64,000 bases of DNA from Chitinophaga hostae (lineage in GTDB: Bacteria > Bacteroidota > Bacteroidia > Chitinophagales > Chitinophagaceae). Under the pieces are notes generated by a model. It saw only the letters and a program-made list of their open reading frames with translations. It was not told the origin of the DNA and searched no databases. Below are positions 54,951 through 64,000 of the stretch, one piece after another; position 1 is the stretch's first letter, and every line of letters starts with the position of its first letter. The stretch is from positions 310,001 to 374,000 of the forward strand of contig NZ_JAGTXB010000004.1 in NCBI RefSeq assembly GCF_018224885.1, written 5' to 3'. The position numbers and the translations under genes were made by a program.

Positions 54951-55610
54951 TTATTTCATCAGTAATGACAGGCGGGCATCATTGAATTCAAGCAGACTAT
55001 CCAGCTTCATATTTGCCAGCGCATAGCGCGGATCATTCCGGTTATGCGCTTCTGGTACGACCACGGTGGTCATCCGCGCGGCCTTCGCCGCCGTCATGCC
55101 CGTAACAGAATCTTCAAAGGCGATACAGTCCAGCGGATCGCTGCTCAGCGCTTGGGCGCAGGCCAGGTACACTGCCGGGTGCGGTTTACCGTAGTCCTCA
55201 AACTCCGCAGAATATACCGCCTGGAAATACTGCTTTATCTGCAAATGATCCAGTACTGCATTGATCAGGCGCAGGGGCGAAGAGGAGGCCAGCCCCATTT
55301 TAAATTCCTTCTCCTTAAAATATTCGAGAATATAGGTCAAACCCTCCATAGACTTGCCTTCTGCAATGATTTTCGCTATTACGCTGTCTATGATCTCCGT
55401 CACTACCTGTTCGGCGCTTTTTCCTTCCCATTTATAATAGTTATGCCAGTAACTCACCACTTCTTTGGTACGCAACCCCGTGGTTAAATGCGTGAGCTCA
55501 GGAGACAGATTTACCCCCACCGTTGCAAATACCTCGCGCATCGCAATGCCCCATAAAGGTTCTGAATCTACCAGCAGTCCGTCCATATCAAATATTACCG
55601 TATCTATCAT
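54951..55610 (-). CDS. HAD-superfamily phosphatase (beta-phosphoglucomutase-like)
   Basis: 219 aa. Motif I is VIFDMDGLLVDSEPLWG (nucleophile Asp), motif II KMGLASSSPLRLINA, motif III/IV KPHPAVYLACAQAL and CIAFEDSVTGMTAAKAARM. An alpha-helical C1 cap lies between motif I and II. The layout resembles sugar-phosphate phosphatases such as 2-deoxyglucose-6-phosphatase or hexitol phosphatase. Substrate not set. Confidence 0.9.
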   Translation of the reverse strand: MIDTVIFDMDGLLVDSEPLWGIAMREVFATVGVNLSPELTHLTTGLRTKEVVSYWHNYYKWEGKSAEQVVTEIIDSVIAKIIAEGKSMEGLTYILEYFKEKEFKMGLASSSPLRLINAVLDHLQIKQYFQAVYSAEFEDYGKPHPAVYLACAQALSSDPLDCIAFEDSVTGMTAAKAARMTTVVVPEAHNRNDPRYALANMKLDSLLEFNDARLSLLMK

Positions 55611-55928
55611 ATAGTCTTTTTATACGCAGTTATCCGTTTTATGCGCGGCAAAGATAAGAAGATATGCGGGCACATTTCAGCCGAATCACATCCGCTTTAC
55701 CCCCGGCATCCGATACCTGTTCTCCTTCAGCCCGCCTCCCTTATCCATTCCTTCCATAACAAAAAGTTATACCGCATAAACTTTGGTTATCACCCCACTG
55801 CACCTGTTGCTCCCTTATCCGGCCCCTATCCGGCTGCCATAGCCCGTTTGAAGCTCTTTTTCCCCTGCAGGCCCCTCCAATCGCCAATTTCCCCCCTTTT
55901 TGGAGGCTTATTAATTCAGAAAAAAGTT
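55611..55928. other. Intergenic region upstream of the sulfite reductase promoter
   Basis: About 320 bp between the HAD gene and the promoter. Open frames on both strands here have no family features and Pro/Leu-rich translations typical of C-rich non-coding DNA. Nothing else seen. Confidence 0.5.
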
Positions 55929-55959
55929 TTGGAAAGATGAGCTGCATTTCTATCTTTGT
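55929..55959 (+). promoter_or_regulatory. Promoter of the sulfite reductase operon
   Basis: TTTG at 55929-55932, 19 bp, then TATCTTTG at 55952-55959. This is an exact match to the Bacteroidota primary sigma consensus (TTTG-N19-TAnnTTTG). Transcription should start about 6-8 bp downstream, near 55966, giving a leader of about 235 nt before the first structural gene. Confidence 0.8.
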
Positions 55960-55985
55960 ATTACTCTACTAAAATTATAGGGAAT

Positions 55986-56054
55986 ATGGGTAATGAATTG
56001 AAAATGTGTCGCAGTAACCGTTGTTGTAATTCAACACCTGCGAGGCGCGTGTAA
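55986..56054 (+). CDS. Cys-rich leader peptide of the sulfite reductase operon
   Basis: A 22-codon frame, MGNELKMCRSNRCCNSTPAR plus RV, starts about 20 nt after the predicted transcription start. An AGGGA sequence lies just upstream of the ATG at 55986, and an internal ATG at 56004 would give a 16-aa version. It has three Cys codons (56007, then tandem TGT TGT at 56022-56027), a very high density for a 22-aa peptide, directly in front of the genes that make sulfide for cysteine. Short Cys-rich frames that control sulfur genes by attenuation are known in mycobacteria. Here the role is inferred from position, codon content and the terminator that follows. Confidence 0.65.
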   Translation: MGNELKMCRSNRCCNSTPARRV

Positions 56055-56132
56055 TAAAGGATACCAGTGATCAGCTTACTGTAAATCAACATTATACGAG
56101 CCTCCGCAAATATTCCGGGGGCTTTTGATTTT
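56040..56132 (+). promoter_or_regulatory. Candidate cysteine attenuator (terminator/antiterminator pair)
   Basis: A rho-independent terminator lies at 56099-56132, 67 bp before the start of the sulfite reductase gene: AGCCTCCG, 9-nt loop, CGGGGGCT, then TTTTGATTTT. The last codons of the leader frame (TGCGAGGC at 56039-56046) can pair with the terminator's 5' arm (GCCTCCGCA at 56100-56108, one bulged C), and the two pairings exclude each other. A ribosome held at the Cys codons would leave 56040-56046 largely free. One that reaches the stop codon at 56052 would cover it. Confidence 0.6.
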
Positions 56133-56199
56133 AGAGAAACGACCAACACCCCAACCAGGAAAACAAATTGCTTTTTACCACCACCAGAAAATACTTTTT

Positions 56200-58311
56200 A
56201 TGCAAAGCTTCAGAACAGAACTAGAAAATCCGATCGTAGAACAAGATATTATAGACCTGGAGAAGAAGATTCGCCTGTTCCGCGAAGGCGCTATTACGGA
56301 CGAAAAATTCCGTAGCCTCCGTTTGGCAAGAGGGGTGTATGGGCAGCGTCAGCCTGGTGTGCAAATGGTGCGCATCAAATTACCATATGGTAAAATGACC
56401 CTGCAGCAGTGGAACCGGATTACTGAAATTTCTGACGAATATGCTACCAGCAACCTGCATCTCACCACCCGCCAGGATGTACAGATACACTATGTAAGCC
56501 TGGACAGAACACCCGAAATGTGGGCAAAACTGGAACTGGATGATATTACCATCCGCGAAGCCTGCGGTAACACCGTTCGTAACGTAACGGCCTCCGACCG
56601 CGCGGGGATCGATCCGGATGAACCATTTGATGTAGCACCCTACGCAGATGCCACTTTCCGTTACTTCCTGCGTAACCCGGTGAGCCAGGAAATGGGTCGT
56701 AAAATAAAGATCGCTTTCTCCTCTTCTGATAAAGATACCGCCTGGGCATTCATGCACGATTTCGGCATGATCCCTAAAGTGAAAATAATCGACGGCAAAG
56801 AAGTTCGCGGCTTCAAAGTATTGGTAGGTGGCGGTTTGGGCGCACAACCCTTTCTCGCTAAAACCGTATACGAGTTCCTCGAAACCGATCTGCTCATCCC
56901 TTATATCGAAAATGTACTGCGCGTGTTTGACCGCTACGGTGAAAGAACCAGCAGGAACAAAGCCCGCATGAAATTCCTCATCCAGAAAATCGGAATGGAA
57001 GAATTTGAGCGCCTGATAAAGGAAGAATACAAAGCAGTAAAAGTAAAAAGCGTGCCGGTAGATGCAGATGCATGGCCTGAAACACAACCACCGGTTCCCG
57101 GTCCTGTACCCGCATACAGCATCAAGGACGCGAAGAAATATGAAGCCTGGAAAGCTACTAACACCTTTGAGCAAAAACAAAAAGGTTACTACGGCGCTTA
57201 TGTGAAAATTACACTCGGTAACATTGGCTCCGCTATCAGCCGCAAACTGATAGAAGCGCTTCGCCCGGTAATTGCAGACGATGTAAGGGTAACCGCCAAC
57301 CAGGGCCTGTTGCTGAAATACATTTCTCCGGCTAACCTGCCTTATGTTTTCAGCGTACTGGAAGATGCAGGTTTTGCGGAACCAGGTTTCGACAGCATCG
57401 CGGATATCACCGCCTGCCCGGGTACAGATACCTGTAACCTCGGAATTTCCAGCAGCACCGGTATTGCCAAAGTACTGGAAAATGTGATCACCGACGAATT
57501 CCCGGACCTCGTATACAATAAAGACATCAAAATAAAGATCAGCGGATGTATGAACTCCTGCGGTCAGCACGGTATTGCCAGTATCGGCTTCCATGGTTCT
57601 TCCATGAAAAGCGCAGGAAAAGTATTACCAGCCCTGCAGGTATTGCTGGGCGGCGGTATCGTAGGTGACGGCGTTGGCCGTGTAGCCGACAAGGTGATCA
57701 AAGTACCGAGCCGCCGCGGACCAGATGTATTACGCAGCCTGTTGCACGACTACGAAATCAACGGAGGAGAAAATGAATTGTTTAATGAATACTACGACCG
57801 CCAGGGAGAAAAATATTTCTACGAGCTGCTGAAACCATTGGCAGATCTGAGCTCCCTTACTGCCGGCGACTTTGTTGACTGGGGACAGGCACAGGATTAT
57901 GCTACTGCGATCGGAGTGGGAGAGTGCGCCGGTGTAATCATTGACCTGGTAGCTACCCTGCTGCTGGAAGCGGAAGAAAAACTGGAATTGAGCAGCGCTG
58001 CTTTTGTTAAAGGTGCTTATTCAGACAGTATCTACCACGCTTACTCTTCCTTTGTACAGGGTGCAAAAGCCCTGCTGCTCGGTGAGGCAATCAACGGTAA
58101 CACACAGATCGGCATCATCAACGATTTTGACAAACACTTCGTCGCTACCGGCAAATTCAGCTTTGAGCCTGACTTTAAAACGGTAGTGCTCCAGATCAAC
58201 GGCAACGAGGCAACAGAAAGTTTTGCGAAATCTTATTTTGATCAGGCGCAATCTTTTTACAACGCTGCACAGGTTTACCGTCAGAAAGCCAGCAAACTGG
58301 TACAGGCGTAA
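56200..58311 (+). CDS. Assimilatory sulfite reductase (siroheme/4Fe-4S) with HEPN-like C-terminus
   Basis: 703 aa from ATG 56200. An in-frame TTG at 56125 would lie inside the terminator and is rejected. Two NIR_SIR ferredoxin-like halves and two siroheme domains fill residues 1-560. The cluster/siroheme Cys are in TACPGTDTCNLGIS (CX5C) and KISGCMNSCGQHGI (CX3C), and the substrate-site HLTTRQDVQIH with EACGNTVRN is present. Residues about 585-700 resemble a HEPN helical domain (SDSIYHAYSSFVQGAKALLL). It should reduce sulfite to sulfide using ferredoxin or a similar donor. Nitrite reductase activity cannot be excluded, but the siroheme genes and Cys leader favour sulfite. Confidence 0.9.
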   Translation: MQSFRTELENPIVEQDIIDLEKKIRLFREGAITDEKFRSLRLARGVYGQRQPGVQMVRIKLPYGKMTLQQWNRITEISDEYATSNLHLTTRQDVQIHYVSLDRTPEMWAKLELDDITIREACGNTVRNVTASDRAGIDPDEPFDVAPYADATFRYFLRNPVSQEMGRKIKIAFSSSDKDTAWAFMHDFGMIPKVKIIDGKEVRGFKVLVGGGLGAQPFLAKTVYEFLETDLLIPYIENVLRVFDRYGERTSRNKARMKFLIQKIGMEEFERLIKEEYKAVKVKSVPVDADAWPETQPPVPGPVPAYSIKDAKKYEAWKATNTFEQKQKGYYGAYVKITLGNIGSAISRKLIEALRPVIADDVRVTANQGLLLKYISPANLPYVFSVLEDAGFAEPGFDSIADITACPGTDTCNLGISSSTGIAKVLENVITDEFPDLVYNKDIKIKISGCMNSCGQHGIASIGFHGSSMKSAGKVLPALQVLLGGGIVGDGVGRVADKVIKVPSRRGPDVLRSLLHDYEINGGENELFNEYYDRQGEKYFYELLKPLADLSSLTAGDFVDWGQAQDYATAIGVGECAGVIIDLVATLLLEAEEKLELSSAAFVKGAYSDSIYHAYSSFVQGAKALLLGEAINGNTQIGIINDFDKHFVATGKFSFEPDFKTVVLQINGNEATESFAKSYFDQAQSFYNAAQVYRQKASKLVQA

Positions 58312-58342
58312 TTATTATTCATTTATCCAAACACGACCAATC

Positions 58343-59119
58343 ATGCAAAATATACAACCTAAACTCACATTGATAGGCGCCGGCCCGGGCGATCCGGAAC
58401 TGATCACCGTTAAGGGGTTAAAGGCCATTCAAAACGCCAGGGTAATCCTGTATGACGCATTGTCCAGCAACGAATTGCTGGACCATGCGCCGGCAAACTG
58501 CCTTCGTCGTTTTGTAGGTAAACGTGCGGGCATGCACGTTTATTCACAGGATGAAATAAACAGGATGATTGTAAAATATGCATTAACTTATGGCAGCGTT
58601 GTTCGCTTAAAAGGAGGCGACTCCTTTGTTTTCGGCCGCGGTCAGGAAGAAATTGCTTTTGCTGAACAGTTTGGCATTACCACAGAAGTAATACCTGGCG
58701 TTTCCAGCGCGATCTCTGTTCCGGGCGTCAACAAAATCCCGGTAACAGCGCGTAATGTAAGTGAGGGTTTCTGGGTAATTACCGGTAACACGCAGAACGG
58801 GAACCTATCCCGCGACCTGGATCACGCCATCAGCGCCAATACCACGGTTATTATACTGATGGGAATGAGCAAACTGGCAGAAATTGCAGGGATCTACAGT
58901 GCAGCAGGAAAGGGTAATACCCCTGCCGCGATTATCCAGAATGGCACCCTGCCTACCCAGAAAATGGGAGTGGGTAATGTGGCCGATCTCCTGGAAATAG
59001 CTGCTAAGCATGATCTGCATAACCCTGCGGTACTGGTGATCGGTGAAGTGGTAAGTTTCCACGAAGCCTTCCAGGCCTTAAAAAGCAAGGTGTCAGAAGA
59101 ACTAAAAATTGCCGTATAA
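58343..59119 (+). CDS. cobA: Uroporphyrinogen-III C-methyltransferase
   Basis: 258 aa from ATG 58343 (the open frame reaches back into the reductase gene, but the family starts at PKLTLIGAGPGDPELITVKG). SUMT adds two methyl groups to uroporphyrinogen III to give precorrin-2 for siroheme. Motifs: LIGAGPGDPELITVKG, LYDALSSNELL, VRLKGGDSFVFGRGQEE and EVIPGVSSAISVPG. It lies 31 bp after the reductase gene and shares one base with the next gene, so it supplies the siroheme of the reductase. Confidence 0.95.
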   Translation: MQNIQPKLTLIGAGPGDPELITVKGLKAIQNARVILYDALSSNELLDHAPANCLRRFVGKRAGMHVYSQDEINRMIVKYALTYGSVVRLKGGDSFVFGRGQEEIAFAEQFGITTEVIPGVSSAISVPGVNKIPVTARNVSEGFWVITGNTQNGNLSRDLDHAISANTTVIILMGMSKLAEIAGIYSAAGKGNTPAAIIQNGTLPTQKMGVGNVADLLEIAAKHDLHNPAVLVIGEVVSFHEAFQALKSKVSEELKIAV

Positions 59120-59712
59120 TGGAAGAAAATCAGTTATTCCCGGTGTTTTTCAAATTACACCGTCTGCATGTTCTCGTGGTAGGCGGTGGTAATATCGGAC
59201 TGGAAAAAGCCAATGCCATGCTGGAAAATTGCCCCCAGGCAACCATTACAGTAGTGTCGTTGGATTTTTTGCCTGAGCTGGAAGCGCTTACGCACCAGTA
59301 TCCCAACATTACCCTTGTTCAGAAATCATTTTCCTGCGGTGATCTCCTGGGGAAAGACCTGGTAATAGCTGCCACGAACGACAAAGCATTTAATTATTAC
59401 GTATGGGAGAAGGCCAAAGGCAGTAAGGTGCTGATCAACGTAGCCGATACCCCGGATCTTTGTGATTTTTACCTGGGTTCTATTGTCAGGAAAGGAAACC
59501 TGAAAATTGCGATTTCTACCAATGGAAAATCACCCACCATTGCCAAGCGCCTTAAGCAGGTATTGCAGGATGCTATTCCTGATACCCTTGATGACGTGCT
59601 GAACAAATTATCGCAGATCCGCGAAAAATTAAGCGGAGATTTTGCCAGTAAGGTAAGAAAGCTGAACAGCATTACCGATGTACTGGTAAAGCCGGAAAGC
59701 AAAAGTAGGTAG
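59119..59712 (+). CDS. Precorrin-2 dehydrogenase / sirohydrochlorin ferrochelatase
   Basis: 197-aa Met8p/CysG N-terminal-type protein that oxidises precorrin-2 with NAD and probably inserts iron. It starts FKLHRLHVLVVGGGNIGLEKANAML (NAD-binding GGGNIG) and contains VIAATNDKAFNYYVWEKAKG, NVADTPDLCDFYLGSIVRKGN and ISTNGKSPTIAKRLKQ. Its ATG overlaps the cobA stop (TAATG). Its stop is 1 bp from the stop of the convergent DUF488 gene, with no terminator between. Confidence 0.92.
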   Translation: MEENQLFPVFFKLHRLHVLVVGGGNIGLEKANAMLENCPQATITVVSLDFLPELEALTHQYPNITLVQKSFSCGDLLGKDLVIAATNDKAFNYYVWEKAKGSKVLINVADTPDLCDFYLGSIVRKGNLKIAISTNGKSPTIAKRLKQVLQDAIPDTLDDVLNKLSQIREKLSGDFASKVRKLNSITDVLVKPESKSR

Positions 59713-59713
59713 A

Positions 59714-60055
59714 TTATTTTTTCAACAACTCCAGCAGTACCTGTGCCTGGTTGTTGGTTTCGTCTTTAGCCCCGTAGAGTAATGTTACCCGCCGATGTTG
59801 CGCTTTCTCTTTTATAGCGGCCAACATATCTTTTTTCTCCTGTAATTCATGTAGATATTTTGTTTTGAATGCAGCAAACTGCGTTGGATCATGATGGAAC
59901 CATTTGCGTAGTTCGTTGCTGGGCGCTATTTCTTTGGCCCATTCATCTACATGGGCGACCTCTTTGGTAAGGCCTCTCGGCCATAAACGGTCTACCAGGA
60001 TCCGGTAACCATCACTGGCTGCATAAGCTTCATAAACACGTTTTATCTGTATCAT
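59714..60055 (-). CDS. DUF488-family protein
   Basis: 113 aa from ATG 60055. Family marks are IQIKRVYEAYAASDGYRILVDRLWPRGL and WAKEIAPSNELRKWFHHDPTQF, and a C-terminal TLLYGAKDETNNQAQVLLELL. DUF488 proteins are small with unclear biochemistry. A longer start at 60073 adds six residues with no support. Confidence 0.85.
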   Translation of the reverse strand: MIQIKRVYEAYAASDGYRILVDRLWPRGLTKEVAHVDEWAKEIAPSNELRKWFHHDPTQFAAFKTKYLHELQEKKDMLAAIKEKAQHRRVTLLYGAKDETNNQAQVLLELLKK

Positions 60056-60132
60056 ATTGGCTTTAACAAGCAATATAACCCATTTGTTTTTTCGTGTTAT
60101 TTACTTCCGGAAAATTAAATATCATTGTGGTT

Positions 60133-60789
60133 ATGACAGATCAATCCGAAATAATAACGGCGACAGTAAATTTTGTGAAGAAGGAATTGGAAGGCGCAGA
60201 AGGCGGCCACGACTGGTGGCATATTTACCGGGTATGGCAACAGGCAAAACATATTGCGGCGAAAGAAACTGTGGACCCGCTGGTAGTAGAACTGGGCGCA
60301 CTGCTCCACGATATTGCAGATTCAAAATTTCATAACGGCGACGAAAACATTGGTCCGGCCAAAGCCACCGCATTCCTGCAAACACTGGAAGTACCGGCCG
60401 ATATCATTGCGCATGTGGAAAACATCATTCGCCATATCTCTTTTAAAGGCGGCAACCAGGAAAAGAAATTTTATTCTGTGGAATTGGGCGTAGTACAGGA
60501 TGCCGACCGTCTCGACGCTATCGGAGCCATGGGTATTGCCAGGGCCTTTAATTACGGCGGCTTTAAAAACCGGGCTATCCATGATCCGGCAGTACAGCCA
60601 AATCTGAATATGACCAAAGAGGAATACAAAAATAGTACAGCCCCCACCATCGTGCATTTCTACGAAAAATTATTATTGCTGAAAGACCGGATGAATACCA
60701 CTACCGGGAAAGAACTGGCAGCAGAACGTCATGCATTTATGGAAATATTCCTGGAAAGGTTCTATAAAGAGTGGGAGGGAGAGATGTAG
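60133..60789 (+). CDS. HD-domain phosphohydrolase
   Basis: 218 aa from ATG 60133. The HD pattern: GHDWWHIYRVWQQAKHIA (first His), ELGALLHDIADSKFH (His-Asp), VENIIRHISFKGG, and VVQDADRLDAIGAMGIARAF (last Asp). It resembles the YedJ/PhnZ-type group of uncharacterised HD hydrolases, which act on nucleotides or other phosphoesters. It is followed at once by repeat element B. Confidence 0.88.
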   Translation: MTDQSEIITATVNFVKKELEGAEGGHDWWHIYRVWQQAKHIAAKETVDPLVVELGALLHDIADSKFHNGDENIGPAKATAFLQTLEVPADIIAHVENIIRHISFKGGNQEKKFYSVELGVVQDADRLDAIGAMGIARAFNYGGFKNRAIHDPAVQPNLNMTKEEYKNSTAPTIVHFYEKLLLLKDRMNTTTGKELAAERHAFMEIFLERFYKEWEGEM

Positions 60790-60793
60790 GGGG

Positions 60794-61010
60794 GATCGCC
60801 TTCGGCGATTGTCTTTGGGCAGGATTAAACTGATGGAGATGATTTTCAGGATTTTCCAGCAATGATTTTAAAAAGATTTGGGGAGATAATAGCAAAAATT
60901 CGCTTTTTATCTCCCCAAATCTTTTTAAAATCAAACTTTAATCACAAAAAAATCCTGAAAATCATCTCCATCAGTTTAATCCTGCCCAAAGACAATCGCC
61001 GAAGGCGATC
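60794..61010. repeat. Nested inverted-repeat element, copy B
   Basis: About 217 bp. The outer arms (GATCGCCTTCGGCGATTGTC, then TTTGGGCAGGATTAAACTGA, then TGGAGATGATTTTCAGGATT) match the right side almost perfectly for about 60 bp. The inner arms at 60864-60888 and 60908-60932 are perfect over 25 bp. The outer ends lie 4 bp after the HD stop and at the first base of the thioesterase stop codon, so it fills the gap between two convergent genes. Confidence 0.85.
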
Positions 61011-61534
61011 TAAATCTTCTCAAAGAACAACGCTTTTAATTCATCAGCATCTTCCGGCTTCATTTTACCGCCAAGAATCAACCTGAGCTGCCGCCGGCGC
61101 AAAGCGCCTTCATATAGTTTTTTTTCTTCTTCTGTATCGGTGATAATACCAGGCACAGGCCGGGAATTGCCGTTGGGATCCAGGGCCACAAAGGTCATGA
61201 ACGCTTCGTTGGATTTATAGCGGTATTGCTGTACCGGATCTTCTCCCCATACCCGCATATGTACTTCCATGGAGGTATTGAAGGCACGGCTCACTTTAGA
61301 CTCAATATGCACCACATTACCCAGTTTAATGGGATTTTCGAAGGATATATTATCTACGGAAGCAGTTACTACCGGTGCACTGCAATGTTTCATACAGGCC
61401 AGGGCGGCTGCAATGTCCATCCAGTACATCAAACGACCGCCCATGAGGTTACCGAATGTATTGGTATCGTTCGGTAAAACCAGTTCGGTCATCTGTATCA
61501 GCGAGTCTTGCGCTCTCTTTGGTGTTAAAGTCAT
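61010..61534 (-). CDS. Hotdog-fold acyl-CoA thioesterase
   Basis: 174 aa of the YciA/BACH type. Visible marks: SLIQMTELVLPNDTNTFGNL, MGGRLMYWMDIAAALACMKH (active-site helix), VVTASVDNISFENPIKLGNV and MEVHMRVWGED. It hydrolyses acyl-CoA esters, and chain-length preference cannot be read from sequence. Its TAG stop is formed at the edge of repeat element B. Confidence 0.9.
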   Translation of the reverse strand: MTLTPKRAQDSLIQMTELVLPNDTNTFGNLMGGRLMYWMDIAAALACMKHCSAPVVTASVDNISFENPIKLGNVVHIESKVSRAFNTSMEVHMRVWGEDPVQQYRYKSNEAFMTFVALDPNGNSRPVPGIITDTEEEKKLYEGALRRRQLRLILGGKMKPEDADELKALFFEKI

Positions 61535-63515
<1,981 letters not shown>

Positions 63516-63519
63516 AGCG

Positions 63520-63713
63520 AATTTTGTCTTTCCCAGGATTTTGATGATTTTACTGATTGTATTGATTTTTATCTTTTGATTTATAATGATTAGCGGAGAT
63601 AGAAGCGGAAATTTTCCTCTTTGGTCTCCGCTAATCTTATTTTATCATTCAAAATCCATAAAAGAAAATCAATGCAATCAGTAAAATCATCAAAATCCTG
63701 GGGAAGATAAATT
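63520..63713. repeat. Nested inverted-repeat element, copy C
   Basis: About 194 bp. Outer arms (CCCAGGATTTTGATGATTTT, then ACTGATTG, ATTGATTTT) pair with the right side over about 45 bp with few mismatches. Inner arms GATTAGCGGAGA and TCTCCGCTAATC are perfect. The core GGAGATAGAAGCGGAAATT is clearly related to copies A and B. It lies 4 bp after pyrG, between genes in the same orientation. Confidence 0.8.
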
Positions 63714-63821
63714 TTGCATTGATTCTCAATGCTATACGCATTTTTGTTGCTTATTTATTATTTTAACCGCATTTAACAGGGGTTTCACCTAAAAAGCATG
63801 GTCAATTCATAAAATCATGCT

Positions 63822-63829
63822 TACCTTTG
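63822..63829 (+). promoter_or_regulatory. -7 box of the yidC promoter
   Basis: TACCTTTG matches TAnnTTTG 24 bp before the yidC ATG. No clear TTG lies 19 bp upstream, so the promoter is only half supported. Confidence 0.5.
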
Positions 63830-63853
63830 CTGCCTAAATTTTAATTGCATTTC

Positions 63854-64000
63854 ATGGATAGAAATTCGGTCATTGGGTTTTTACTGTTGGGCGTTTTGTT
63901 GGTAGGATACATATTCTTCAACCAGAAACAACAGGCAGGAGCCGCAAGGGAAAAAGCCAGGCAAGATTCCATAGCAGAACTTAATAAGCCTAAAACCCCC
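63854..64000 (+). CDS. yidC: Membrane protein insertase YidC, N-terminal part (partial)
   Basis: 49 codons to the window edge: MDRNSVIGFLLLGVLLVGYI and FFNQKQQAGAAREKARQDSI. The Asp-Arg-Asn-Ser start, single TM helix and charged AREKARQDSIAE stretch match the N-terminus of long-form YidC in Bacteroidota. The rest lies outside the window. Confidence 0.8.
   Translation, partial: MDRNSVIGFLLLGVLLVGYIFFNQKQQAGAAREKARQDSIAELNKPKTP

Noticed and set aside
55641..55940. 99-codon plus-strand frame upstream of the sulfite reductase promoter
   Set aside because: Pro/His-rich translation without family features. It overlaps an equally unconvincing minus-strand frame and runs into the promoter.
56125..56199. 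TTG start for sulfite reductase
   Set aside because: It lies inside the T tract of the terminator. The family starts at the ATG at 56200.

Overview
The window looks like chromosomal DNA of a Chitinophaga-like member of the Bacteroidota (Chitinophagaceae). The signs are a SusC/SusD outer-membrane pair, type IX secretion (T9SS) C-terminal sorting domains, TAnnTTTG promoter -7 boxes with a TTG or TTTG box about 19 bp upstream, LytS/LytTR signalling, a sulfite reductase with a HEPN-like tail, and weak Shine-Dalgarno signals. Most of the DNA is ordinary core or catabolic sequence. The segment around 29.0-32.4 kb is visibly more AT-rich and looks acquired or decayed.

Layout: 1-11.0 kb holds a glycerol/glycerophosphodiester locus. 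A DeoR-type repressor is divergent from glpD-glpK-glpF, followed by a lipoprotein glycerophosphodiester phosphodiesterase and a SusC/SusD pair, closed by a strong terminator. 11.2-16.3 kb holds small accessory genes (VOC, SRPBCC, cupin, DoxX, AraC regulator, a Cys-rich small protein, a DUF4236 protein). 16.4-26.2 kb, on the minus strand, is a heme-uptake operon (TonB-dependent receptor, HmuT, HmuU, HmuV) followed by a small secreted protein and a giant T9SS-exported beta-propeller/discoidin protein. 27-28.9 kb has an orphan membrane protein and an alpha/beta hydrolase.

28.97-32.53 kb is a small AT-rich island between a tRNA 3'-end remnant and an intact tRNA-Asp. It carries an RRM RNA-binding protein, a broken IS4-type transposase, a long perfect palindrome, an AAA ATPase with a nuclease-like C-terminus, and a small unknown gene. 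32.7-39 kb is housekeeping (accA, dapA, rnz, a STAS protein, clpC). 39.4-44.9 kb is a three-gene cluster of secreted repeat and T9SS proteins. 45.1-54 kb carries cmk, a TPR histidine kinase/LytTR pair, ispH, a rhomboid protease and rpsA. 54.1-59.7 kb carries a cyclase, a HAD phosphatase and a sulfite-reduction/siroheme operon. 59.7-64 kb carries a DUF488 protein, an HD hydrolase, a thioesterase, pyrG and the start of yidC.

The most interesting item is the leader of the sulfite reductase operon (55,929-56,200). A good promoter is followed by a 22-codon reading frame with three Cys codons, two of them tandem, and then by a rho-independent terminator upstream of the first structural gene. The end of the leader frame can pair with the 5' arm of that terminator. 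This is the architecture of a cysteine-responsive, translation-coupled attenuator. Also notable are three copies of a roughly 190-225 bp nested inverted-repeat element lying just after gene 3' ends, a 42-bp perfect palindrome between dapA and rnz, and a 24-bp perfect palindrome upstream of the island ATPase.
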